From a virus, in the IMG/VR virus record IMGVR_UViG_3300022821_000090, positions 1 to 28,065 of that record: a stretch of 28,065 bases of DNA; one strand, 5' to 3'. Below, piece after piece: positions 21,047-27,652 of this stretch. Position numbers and translations under genes: made by a program. The notes below the pieces were generated by a model that had not been told where the DNA came from, made no database searches, and saw nothing but the letters and a program-made list of their open reading frames with translations. Position 1 is the first letter of the stretch; the number at the start of each line of letters is the position of its first letter.

Positions 21047-22731
21047 CCGGAGTTTTTCCACTCGCTCAAGAGGCGGTCGCGAGATCATATCCGCCGGTGG
21101 TGACGCCCTCGGCGTTTCAGGCGCTCATCGAGTCCGCCGACTCTGAGATGCAGTTCTTAGTCGAGATCACGACCTACCGCGGCGGCGAAAGCCGTTCAGG
21201 CGGCCTGTGGACGCTGGCGGAGGGGCCCCTCGCGGCCGTTCCGGGCGCCGTCGGCACCAGCGGCGCCGGCCAAGTCACGCTGCTTTATGCGGACAAGGAT
21301 TGGGCTGGCGCTCCAAGCGATGCGGACAAGCCGAACACCTACTACGAAGGCCGGGCTACCGTGCCAATTGTGCTTGATAGGGAGGTGTCAATAGAGCCCG
21401 AACAGTCCCGCCGCGTGCAGCGTCAGTTCGGCGCGATCGAGATCGCAAACGGTGACGGCGAGATGGACGCGATTGTTCAAAGCTTTGCCGTCGATGGTTG
21501 GCCCGCGAAGGTGTTCCTGGGGCCATACATGGCGGCCTATTCGTCGTTCAAAAAGATTGCCGACGTTTTGGGGGTCGCATGGGCAATTGACGCAGAGACC
21601 GTGCGTCTAAGCGTGCGCGAAAGTGCCTACAGCCTCGCCCTGCCTTTGCAGGCGACTCTCTTTGCCGGCACCGGTGGGGCGGAGGGCGGCGCTGAGATAA
21701 AGGGCAAGACCAAGCCGCTGCTTTTCGGCACCTGCCGCAACGTCATGCCCTACCAGATTGACACGACGAACCTGATCTATCAGGTTCACGATGGCAAGAT
21801 TTCCGCTGTCTCGAAAGTCTATGACCGCGGCGTGGAGCTGACCGATAGCACTAATGACGCCGCGAACTATACGGCGCTGGCTGCGCTGAGCGTGTCCGCT
21901 GGTGAGTTTGCAACCTGTCTCGCCGAAGGCTTGTTCAAAGTCGGCTCGAGCCCGGGCGGACTGATCACCGCGGATGTTCTTGGTGACGCCGATGCAACAT
22001 ACACGAACACGCTGAGCGGGATCGCGCTACGCATTCTTAAGGACCGGGTTGGCGTCGCCCCCAGCGCGATCATTGACTCGGCGTTTGTCGGGGCCGGCGC
22101 GACGACCGGCGCCCAAGGCCTCTACATGCGCGATGGGGAATCCGGCGCGGAGGCGATAGATGCGCTGATGGCGAGCGTCGGCGGTTGGTGGGGGCCAGGA
22201 CGTGATGGCCGTCTCAAGGCCGGTCGCCTGACGAAGCCTGAGGACAGAACGCCGACCGTGGTGCTCGACGAAGACGATATCGTGTTTCTCGAGCAGGTGG
22301 GGCAGCCCACGCCCAGGTGGCGCCAGAAGATAGGCTACCAACGAAATTGGACGGTTCAGACCGACTTGGCGGCGTCTGTTTCAGACGATCGCAAGCAGTT
22401 CCTGGCAGAGCAATACCGGGTCGTATCCGACGCCGATGCAACCGTAAAGGCGCGGCACCAGCAAGCGCTCGATCCCGACCCCCTGCTGACGACTGCCGAC
22501 GACAGCGCCGACGCCGCGACTTTGGCGACACATCTTCTTGCGCTGCATTCGATCGACCGTCAGGAATTCGAATGCACGGTGCAGCGCCGCGGGTATGGGG
22601 TCGATATCGGAACAATCCTGCGCATTGGTAACTACAGCAGATACGGACTCTCAAACGGCAAGAACTTCTATGTCGTGGGCGTGCGCGACGACGGCAAACG
22701 GGGTGAAAACATCTTGAGGCTCTGGGGGTAG
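21043..22731 (+). CDS. Tail hub / distal tail protein
   Basis: This 562-residue protein is a beta-rich tail-tip component. The N-terminal region (MQFLVEITTYRGGESRSGGLW; TVPIVLDREVSIEPEQ) looks like the first, ring-forming domain. The middle has VYDRGVELTDSTNDAANYTAL and LFKVGSSPGGLITADVLGD, a conserved pattern I recall in alphaproteobacterial phage tail proteins resembling gp27-like hub domains. The C-terminal part (DIGTILRIGNYSRYGLSNGKNF) fits an OB-like hub strand set. It probably replaces the lambda M/L/K/I/J set, of which no obvious members are seen. Exact family unproven. Confidence 0.8.
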   Translation: MTGVFPLAQEAVARSYPPVVTPSAFQALIESADSEMQFLVEITTYRGGESRSGGLWTLAEGPLAAVPGAVGTSGAGQVTLLYADKDWAGAPSDADKPNTYYEGRATVPIVLDREVSIEPEQSRRVQRQFGAIEIANGDGEMDAIVQSFAVDGWPAKVFLGPYMAAYSSFKKIADVLGVAWAIDAETVRLSVRESAYSLALPLQATLFAGTGGAEGGAEIKGKTKPLLFGTCRNVMPYQIDTTNLIYQVHDGKISAVSKVYDRGVELTDSTNDAANYTALAALSVSAGEFATCLAEGLFKVGSSPGGLITADVLGDADATYTNTLSGIALRILKDRVGVAPSAIIDSAFVGAGATTGAQGLYMRDGESGAEAIDALMASVGGWWGPGRDGRLKAGRLTKPEDRTPTVVLDEDDIVFLEQVGQPTPRWRQKIGYQRNWTVQTDLAASVSDDRKQFLAEQYRVVSDADATVKARHQQALDPDPLLTTADDSADAATLATHLLALHSIDRQEFECTVQRRGYGVDIGTILRIGNYSRYGLSNGKNFYVVGVRDDGKRGENILRLWG

Positions 22732-22734
22732 GCG

Positions 22735-23520
22735 ATGCCAGATCCGGCAATCATTCTGAGTTGGACCAATCATGTGGACGCAAGCGCCGCCATCTTGAGC
22801 GCCTCAGCGGCGGTCGGCGCCATGCCCGTCGCCAACATTGCCGACTCCCGCATGGGGCGCCGCTGGCGGACAGCGACGTTGACCGCCTATGGCCAGGTCG
22901 ATTTTGGATCCGACAAGACGGTCGGCGTCGTGGCGCTGCGGTTCGCCCGGGACACGACGTTCCCGACGGCCGGGACGGTGCAGCATCAGCTCGACGCCGA
23001 CGGCGGAACTGCTGGTGCCGGCGCGGCGTACGACAGCACCGCGGTGGCGATCAATACCGCTGACGGCTACGGCTATCACGTGCATGTCCCCGCGAGCAGC
23101 GTTGCGGCGCGCTACTGGCGGTTCACGTTCAACGTGTCCGGGGTCAGCTTCATCGACACTTCGAGGGCCTGGGCGGGCGAGGCCTGGTCGCCAACGTACA
23201 ACATTGCTTTCGGCTACGGCGACGAGTGGGAGGATATGTCGCGGATGTCGCAGGCGGAGCGCTCCGGCGCGGCGTTCGTTGATCCCAGGAATCGGCAGCG
23301 GCTGTTTTCGTTCGGCCTTGAGGCGATGAGCGAGTCGGAGCGCGACGATATCCGGGAAATGCAGCGCATTGCGGGCGTCTCGCAGCAGGTCCTCTTAGTG
23401 AAGAACAGCGACTCTCCGGCGAAAGAGACTGTGCTTGGGAGGCTGGACCGATCGACGCCGATCTTGCACCCCAATCTGCCCATTTTCAGCAAGGCCTTCT
23501 TGCTGAAGGAAAGCCTCTAG
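22735..23520 (+). CDS. Tail protein with galactose-binding-like N-terminal domain
   Basis: This 261-residue protein has an N-terminal jelly-roll-like domain. VANIADSRMGRRWRT, then VDFGSDKTVGVVALRFARDTT and the strand YWRFTFNVSGVSFIDTSRAWAG (in segments) are characteristic of F5/8C (discoidin)-like modules that bind sugars. The C-terminal half (EWEDMSRMSQAERSGAAFVDPR; MQRIAGVSQQVLLVKN) matches tail proteins that follow the hub gene in related phages. It may contribute to host-surface contact. It starts three bases after the hub stop, with GGGGG just upstream. Confidence 0.78.
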   Translation: MPDPAIILSWTNHVDASAAILSASAAVGAMPVANIADSRMGRRWRTATLTAYGQVDFGSDKTVGVVALRFARDTTFPTAGTVQHQLDADGGTAGAGAAYDSTAVAINTADGYGYHVHVPASSVAARYWRFTFNVSGVSFIDTSRAWAGEAWSPTYNIAFGYGDEWEDMSRMSQAERSGAAFVDPRNRQRLFSFGLEAMSESERDDIREMQRIAGVSQQVLLVKNSDSPAKETVLGRLDRSTPILHPNLPIFSKAFLLKESL

Positions 23521-23535
23521 CCCCAATTCCTGGCA

Positions 23536-23575
23536 GTGCCGTGAGGCACCGCCCATCCCATTTGATGGAGAAAAC
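23536..23575 (+). promoter_or_regulatory. GNRA-hairpin translation leader, copy E (tail fibre)
   Basis: Stem GTGCC/GGCAC (23536-23540, 23545-23549) with loop GTGA, then ATCCCATTTGATGGAGA with GGAG at 23567-23570. The TTG start is at 23578, 28 bases after the stem. Relative to copy D, two pairs are changed together (A-T to G-C and C-G to T-A). Confidence 0.7.
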
Positions 23576-23577
23576 CA

Positions 23578-24957
23578 TTGGCTAAAATCGGCAATCGGGT
23601 CAAAGAGACCTCCGACACCACGGGTACCGGCACGCTTGACCTCAACGGTGCGCCGACGGGCTTCCGGGCATTCTCCGACGAGCTGACAAGCGCCGACGAG
23701 GTGTACTATCTGATCGTCGACGATCCTGATTCGCCGACCGAGTATGAGTTTGGTGTCGGCACCTTTACTGCCGGCACGCCCGACACGTTGAGCCGGGACA
23801 CCGTGCACGGGTCGTCCAATGCGGATGCCAAGGTGTCGTTTTCCGCCGGCACCAAGACGGTCATTTCAACCGCGCTTGTGGAGACCTTTCGGACGATTGA
23901 GGTCACCAACGACGCCGGTGACGTCGCGCTCACTGTCGGCAATACCGCGGGCAGCGGGTCGACGGATGAAACGGCGAGCCTCGTCTTCCAGCACGCCGGA
24001 CAACCGGGCGGCAAGATCGTTTCCGGTCGGATCGGAACTTACGCGGCGGCCGGCACCGAAGACGGATACCTTGCGTTCCACACCGCGATCAACGGCGCCG
24101 ATGTTGAAGTTATGCGGATTATCCCGGCGATCAACGGCCTCGACAAGGGCGCGGTCCTTATTGGGGACACGGCAAATTCTCTAAACGTTCTGGGCCTGAC
24201 AATTAACCAGGACACGGACGACGGGGAGATTCTCTCGCTCAAGTCGTCGGATGTTGCTCACGGATTTACGAGCGAAACGGAAACGGACACGTTCGGCCTG
24301 TTCACGAAGGCGCGCGCGACTAATGGCGGCTTGCGAATCAACGCCATGCACGAGGATTCGGGCAATGCCGAGGGTATCTTTCAGCTCTACGCCTTCACGC
24401 CGCAAACCTTCACCACCACGAAAACAACGGTAAATTGGAACGCCGCGATGGAAATGCGCGTGCTCGGGCATAACGGCGCGGGCAGTTATGTGAACGCCAC
24501 GGCGAACGGGAATGTCTTGTCGCTCGCCGTCTACAAGGGTGGCGCCCAGACGTTCATTTTCGGTGTTGATGTAGAGGGCGACACGCACCAGGACGGTACG
24601 AGCGGGACGGCGTTTGACGAATACGACGATGCTCTCGCGGTCCGACTCTTTGACTTGCATCGCGACGCGCCGGGTTTGATTCGGTCGGAGTTCGATCGGT
24701 TTGTTAAGGGCAATCGTAAGACGCTCGAGCGGATCGGCGTTCTCGGGCGGATCACGCAAAAAGAGCTCGACGCTGGCGCTCGGCCGCTTGTCAACACCTC
24801 GCAATTGCAGCGGCTCCACAACGGCGCCATTTGGCAGCAATACGTTAGAACGCTGGCGATCGTCGAGGAGCTCGAGGCGCAAGTACCAGGGTTCGCGGCG
24901 GCCGTTCAATCTCGACTAAGTGCGGCCCGGATGCCCGGGCTACCTATCAATATCTAA
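23578..24957 (+). CDS. Tail fibre/spike-like protein
   Basis: This 459-residue protein begins with a particle-binding domain found at the N-terminus of many phage fibres. It reads IGNRVKETSDTTGTGTLDLNG, TGFRAFSDELTSADEVYYLIVDDP (in parts), then GTPDTLSRDTVHGSSNADAKVSF and an end at ISTALVETF near residue 110. The middle is beta-rich and repetitive in character (GDVALTVGNTAGSGSTDETASL; GAVLIGDTANSLNVLGLTINQ), like receptor-binding or chaperone-folded fibres. The last 110 residues are helical and charged (FDEYDDALAVRLFDLHRDAPG). TTG start. It is the best candidate for the receptor-binding protein. Confidence 0.85.
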   Translation: MAKIGNRVKETSDTTGTGTLDLNGAPTGFRAFSDELTSADEVYYLIVDDPDSPTEYEFGVGTFTAGTPDTLSRDTVHGSSNADAKVSFSAGTKTVISTALVETFRTIEVTNDAGDVALTVGNTAGSGSTDETASLVFQHAGQPGGKIVSGRIGTYAAAGTEDGYLAFHTAINGADVEVMRIIPAINGLDKGAVLIGDTANSLNVLGLTINQDTDDGEILSLKSSDVAHGFTSETETDTFGLFTKARATNGGLRINAMHEDSGNAEGIFQLYAFTPQTFTTTKTTVNWNAAMEMRVLGHNGAGSYVNATANGNVLSLAVYKGGAQTFIFGVDVEGDTHQDGTSGTAFDEYDDALAVRLFDLHRDAPGLIRSEFDRFVKGNRKTLERIGVLGRITQKELDAGARPLVNTSQLQRLHNGAIWQQYVRTLAIVEELEAQVPGFAAAVQSRLSAARMPGLPINI

Positions 24958-24976
24958 CGAGGAAAGGGGTTTCCAA

Positions 24977-25291
24977 ATGGGTCTTATCGTCGATCTAGGT
25001 ACGTCAAAACATGGTGTCGATCTCTCGGCCGCTTATGTGCGATTCGAGAAAAATCCGATTTTCGATTACGGCGTTGGGACCGTCCGGCTCCGCTTCGAGA
25101 TATTCGTCAATTCGGCGTCTGCGACGGCCAACAAGGCAGCTTTGCCGGGCGTAGCACTGGCGCAAAACGAGGTCCTGCGGACGTTCGATCCAGCGAGTGA
25201 CGCCGCGCTCGAGGTCGCTGCGGCGGCCTATGCTGCGGTCAAGGCGAACGGCGCGACCTGGCCTGAATTGCAGGGGGCGATCGATGCCTAG
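24977..25291 (+). CDS. Small tail-associated protein, unknown function
   Basis: This 104-residue protein starts MGLIVDLGTSKHGVDLSAAYV. It continues with a beta part (VRLRFEIFVNSASATANKAALPGV) and an Ala-rich helical end. It has no signal peptide or membrane segment. The start is set by GGAAAGGGG at 24961-24969; an upstream open frame from 24920 runs inside the fibre gene. Given its place after the fibre, it may be a fibre chaperone or virion component, but I do not recognise it. Confidence 0.75.
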   Translation: MGLIVDLGTSKHGVDLSAAYVRFEKNPIFDYGVGTVRLRFEIFVNSASATANKAALPGVALAQNEVLRTFDPASDAALEVAAAAYAAVKANGATWPELQGAIDA

Positions 25292-25520
25292 CGCGCCCGA
25301 GCAAGAGACGGGCGCACGCGGCCCCAGCGCGCAAGCCCTTGTGAATGCCTTCCAGCGTCGTTTGAAGATGATCACCGACGAGGCCGTTCATCTTGAAGCG
25401 GCCCTTAGCGACGCCAACGGCCACCTCGCTGGGCAGGCGATCAAAATCCAGGAGCTCGAGGCACAGCTAGCGCCGAAGCCGAAGCGGGCGCGCAAGACGA
25501 AGCGTGAGCCGAAGAAGTGA
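25284..25520 (+). CDS. Small coiled-coil protein, unknown function
   Basis: This 78-residue protein is mostly helical: ALVNAFQRRLKMITDEAVHLEAAL followed by LAGQAIKIQELEAQL. It ends in a strongly basic tail (PKPKRARKTKREPKK). The start has GGGGGC upstream (CAGGGGGCGATCG then ATG) and overlaps the previous gene by 8 bases. Possibly a tail assembly or DNA-binding protein; the function cannot be read. Confidence 0.7.
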   Translation: MPSAPEQETGARGPSAQALVNAFQRRLKMITDEAVHLEAALSDANGHLAGQAIKIQELEAQLAPKPKRARKTKREPKK

Positions 25521-25825
25521 CCCACCCGGCCTCGCTCAGCATCGCCGCCTTCATGGCGGCTTTTTTGTGCCCTGCAGGAGCGTTCGCCCAGACGATCTGC
25601 GGGACCTACGACGCCCTGACCGGCCGGCTCGCGGCGCAGTACGGCGAGCGGGTTGTTGCGATCGGCTTGTCCAACAGCGGACGGGCCTACGTCGAGTTCT
25701 GGGCTTCCGAATCAGGCGGCACCTGGTCGGTCATCACGACATTACCCAATGGCGTTTCGTGTCTGACCTCCTCCGGCCGCGACTTTCAGTTCTTGGTGAA
25801 GCCCGCAGAGGGGAAGCGGACATGA
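25517..25825 (+). CDS. Secreted small protein with signal peptide
   Basis: This 102-residue protein carries a clear Sec signal peptide: LSIAAFMAAFLCPAGAFA, with cleavage probably before QTICGTYD. The mature part (about 78 residues) has two Cys (ICGTYD and VSCLTS) that could form a disulfide bond in the periplasm. It contains GRAYVEFWASESGGTWSVIT, which I recall from uncharacterised alphaproteobacterial proteins. GTG start in a GTGA overlap. The codons for the signal peptide contain a terminator-like hairpin. It lies between the tail and lysis genes and may act in the envelope during infection; function unknown. Confidence 0.75.
   Translation: MTHPASLSIAAFMAAFLCPAGAFAQTICGTYDALTGRLAAQYGERVVAIGLSNSGRAYVEFWASESGGTWSVITTLPNGVSCLTSSGRDFQFLVKPAEGKRT
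25544..25566 (+). terminator. Terminator-like hairpin inside signal-peptide codons
   Basis: Stem GCCGCC/GGCGGC (25544-25549, 25555-25560), loop TTCAT, then TTTTTT (25561-25566). The shape is that of a textbook intrinsic terminator, placed 24 bases after the stop of the preceding gene but within the coding sequence of the gene at 25517. Confidence 0.6.
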
Positions 25826-26115
25826 GCGACGAAGAGACGGTCGGGGTCGACCCGCGGGAATCGGACGACCTGGTGGTGCACGTGGCGTCCTGCCATCACC
25901 GCTACAAGGCGCTCGATCAGCGCACCAAAAACACGAACCTGAAGATCGACCGCATTGAGGGCAAGGTCGACGCGAACGCCAAGAGTGCGCGCAAGCAGTA
26001 CGGCCAGATTCGGTGGCTGATCATTGTCGCTGTTCTTCTGTTCTTTGCGGCAGATCAGGGGACGACGGTTGGAGCGTTTCTGCGCGGCGCGGTCGCTGCT
26101 GTGTTCACTCCATGA
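25822..26115 (+). CDS. XhlA-like membrane protein, holin candidate
   Basis: This 97-residue protein has a soluble, coiled-coil first part (RYKALDQRTKNTNLKIDRIEG) and a C-terminal hydrophobic segment (WLIIVAVLLFFAADQGTT, then GAFLRGAVAAVF). This layout resembles XhlA/hemolysin-type phage proteins, some of which act with or as holins. It begins in an ATGA overlap with the secreted-protein gene and precedes the endolysin gene, the usual holin place. The open frame upstream of 25822 lies inside other genes. Only one or two membrane spans are visible, so the holin role is a moderate inference. Confidence 0.7.
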   Translation: MSDEETVGVDPRESDDLVVHVASCHHRYKALDQRTKNTNLKIDRIEGKVDANAKSARKQYGQIRWLIIVAVLLFFAADQGTTVGAFLRGAVAAVFTP

Positions 26116-26126
26116 ATGAGGAAACC

Positions 26127-26795
26127 ATGACGGACAAACTCCCGCGCGGCGTGCGCAACAACAACGCCGGAAACCTGCGCCACGACGGCACCCCGTGGCA
26201 GGGCATGGCCGACCCGCCATCAGACGGCGAGTTCTGCCGCTTCGTGTCGCCGGCGTTCGGCATCCGAGCCATGGCGCGCGTTCTGATTACCTACCAGGAC
26301 AAGCGCAAGGCGGCCGACGGTTCGGCGATCGACACGGTGCAGGAGATTATCGAGCGCTGGGCGCCGCCTTCCGAGAACAACACCGGCACCTATGTCGCCA
26401 ACGTCCGCCGCATCATGGGCCTCGAGCCTGGCGCGTCGATCGATGTGCACCAGCACAGCGTCATGAAGCGGCTGGTCAAGGCGATCATCCAGCACGAGAA
26501 CGGCGTGCAGCCTTACGACGACGCGACGATCGACAAGGGCCTCGTCCTCGCCGGCGTCGAGCCGCCGACGAAACCCCTCGGGAAGAGCCGGACGGTTCAA
26601 GGTGCGCAGGTCGCGGGTGCGGCCACCGCCGTCGGGATGGCGGCTCAGTACGCTGACCAAATCTCCACGGTGCTGCCGTTCGTCGACCGGGTGTTTGCCT
26701 ACGTGCCGGCCTGGGCGATCGGTGGAGCCGCGCTCTTGGGCCTGGCCTACGTGATCTATGCCCGCGTCGACGATCGCCGGCGCGGCCTGCGATGA
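26127..26795 (+). CDS. Endolysin/virion-type muramidase with C-terminal membrane anchor
   Basis: This 222-residue protein begins LPRGVRNNNAGNLRHDG (residues 5-21), followed by FGIRAMARVLITYQD and the IIERWAPPSENNTGTYVANV segment (about 74-93). That is the pattern of structural protein P5/T7-type lytic enzymes that cut peptidoglycan. The enzyme part ends near residue 145. A linker follows, then a hydrophobic C-terminal segment (AWAIGGAALLGLAYVIYARV, about 194-213) that would anchor it in the membrane. The start at 26127 has GAGGAAACC directly upstream; an ATG at 26112 in an ATGA overlap is possible but has no SD. Confidence 0.85.
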   Translation: MTDKLPRGVRNNNAGNLRHDGTPWQGMADPPSDGEFCRFVSPAFGIRAMARVLITYQDKRKAADGSAIDTVQEIIERWAPPSENNTGTYVANVRRIMGLEPGASIDVHQHSVMKRLVKAIIQHENGVQPYDDATIDKGLVLAGVEPPTKPLGKSRTVQGAQVAGAATAVGMAAQYADQISTVLPFVDRVFAYVPAWAIGGAALLGLAYVIYARVDDRRRGLR

Positions 26796-27124
26796 GTGGT
26801 TCGAGCGAGCTCAAGCCGTTCACGACGGACGGCTGCTCGGGCGGCATGTCGCTGCTCTGGCGGAAGGTCATCGGCCACCCGCCTCCCTGGGAGGATCTGT
26901 GCGTCGAGCATGACAGGGCCTACCACGTTGGCGGACACACCAGTTTGCGCCGCCGAGCCGACCGCGTCCTCGCCCAGGGCATTGCCGATTGCGGGCACCC
27001 GGTTTGGGCGGTCCTGGTGTACGTCGGCGTTCGCCTCGGTGGAGCTGGGCTCCTGCCGACGCCGTGGCGCTGGGGGTACGGCTGGCGTTGGCCCCGCCAC
27101 CGCGCACCTGGAGGTCAGTCGTGA
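26792..27124 (+). CDS. Phospholipase A2-like small protein in the lysis cassette
   Basis: This 110-residue protein has a layout like bacterial secreted phospholipase A2. TTDGCSGG (11-18) corresponds to the calcium loop (S-x-D-G-C-S in the Streptomyces enzyme). C37-V-E-H40-D41-R-A-Y44 fits the C-x-x-HD-x-x-Y active-site helix. Asp57 in RRRADRVL fits the second catalytic Asp. Cys15 and Cys37 could pair. The C-terminal half is hydrophobic (VWAVLVYVGVRLGGAGLL), followed by a Trp-rich end. No signal peptide is seen. It lies between endolysin and spanins, suggesting a role in lysis or membrane disruption. Activity unproven. Confidence 0.7.
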   Translation: MSGSSELKPFTTDGCSGGMSLLWRKVIGHPPPWEDLCVEHDRAYHVGGHTSLRRRADRVLAQGIADCGHPVWAVLVYVGVRLGGAGLLPTPWRWGYGWRWPRHRAPGGQS

Positions 27125-27363
27125 TCCTCGCAGCACTCGCGGCGGCAAAATCCAAATTGTTCATCTACGGCGGCATCGCGCTCGCTGTCCTGCTCGTGGT
27201 GTTCGGCATCTATCGGAAGGGCGAGAACGCCGCCAAGGCATCGATCGAGGCCGGTATGGCTCGCAAAGCAATGGAGATCAAAGATGCGCAGCTTCGTGCT
27301 ACCCGGAATCGCGCTCGGACTGACGACGATCTTGACCGCGTCCTGCGGGACGGGGGCTTCTAA
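27121..27363 (+). CDS. Inner-membrane spanin, Rz-like
   Basis: This 80-residue protein starts with GTG after an excellent GGAGG (27111-27115). It has an N-terminal membrane segment (LFIYGGIALAVLLVVFGIY) followed by a charged helical periplasmic part (KGENAAKASIEAGMARKAMEIKDAQLRA), the layout of an i-spanin. The next gene, an Rz1-like lipoprotein, begins inside it in another frame, as in classic Rz/Rz1 pairs. At 80 residues it is shorter than lambda Rz (153), so the pair would span the periplasm only if its partner is long enough. Confidence 0.82.
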   Translation: MILAALAAAKSKLFIYGGIALAVLLVVFGIYRKGENAAKASIEAGMARKAMEIKDAQLRATRNRARTDDDLDRVLRDGGF

Positions 27364-27532
27364 CGTCGTCCTGACCAACGTCTGCCCGTTCGTCGTCGAG
27401 TACACCCAGGCGGAACAGGTGCAGGTCGCCGACGACCTCAAGGTGCTGCCGGACGGCTCGCCGGTCCGCGAGTGGATCAAGGACTATGGCGTGATGCGCA
27501 ATGAGTCCCGTGCCTGCTCGGGCGGCTCCTGA
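27284..27532 (+). CDS. Outer-membrane spanin lipoprotein, Rz1-like
   Basis: This 82-residue protein has a lipoprotein signal peptide (MRSFVLPGIALGLTTILTAS) with a lipobox T-A-S-C and the lipid-modified Cys at 21. The mature part (CPFVVEYTQAEQVQVADDLKV and WIKDYGVMRNESRAC, split) matches proteins I recall at the end of alphaproteobacterial phage lysis cassettes. The gene overlaps the Rz-like gene by 80 bases in the +1 frame relative to it. GGAG lies 7 bases before the ATG. It would reach from the outer membrane to the i-spanin and fuse the membranes. Confidence 0.82.
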   Translation: MRSFVLPGIALGLTTILTASCGTGASNVVLTNVCPFVVEYTQAEQVQVADDLKVLPDGSPVREWIKDYGVMRNESRACSGGS

Positions 27533-27621
27533 TGCCGAATGCCGGCCCGCTCCTGCACCACGTCGACGGCGGCTACTTCCACTGGTGCCCGGCGTTGGCC
27601 GCCTCGGCACCGACTGAGTGA
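27532..27621 (+). pseudogene. Truncated small phage protein, DUF6527-like remnant
   Basis: This 29-codon frame starts in a TGATG overlap with the spanin stop. It begins PNAGPLLHHVDGGYFHWCP, the opening I recall of small phage proteins of the DUF6527 type (often misnamed ammonia monooxygenase), which then continue with a second Cys and more than 40 residues. Here the frame turns into ALAASAPTE and stops. A neighbouring frame reads RHRLSEPV from 27605, so a frameshift is likely. It may be a decayed gene or a sequencing error. Confidence 0.35.
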
Positions 27622-27652
27622 GCCGGTGGAACACGAAGTATCCGCCGAAGTC

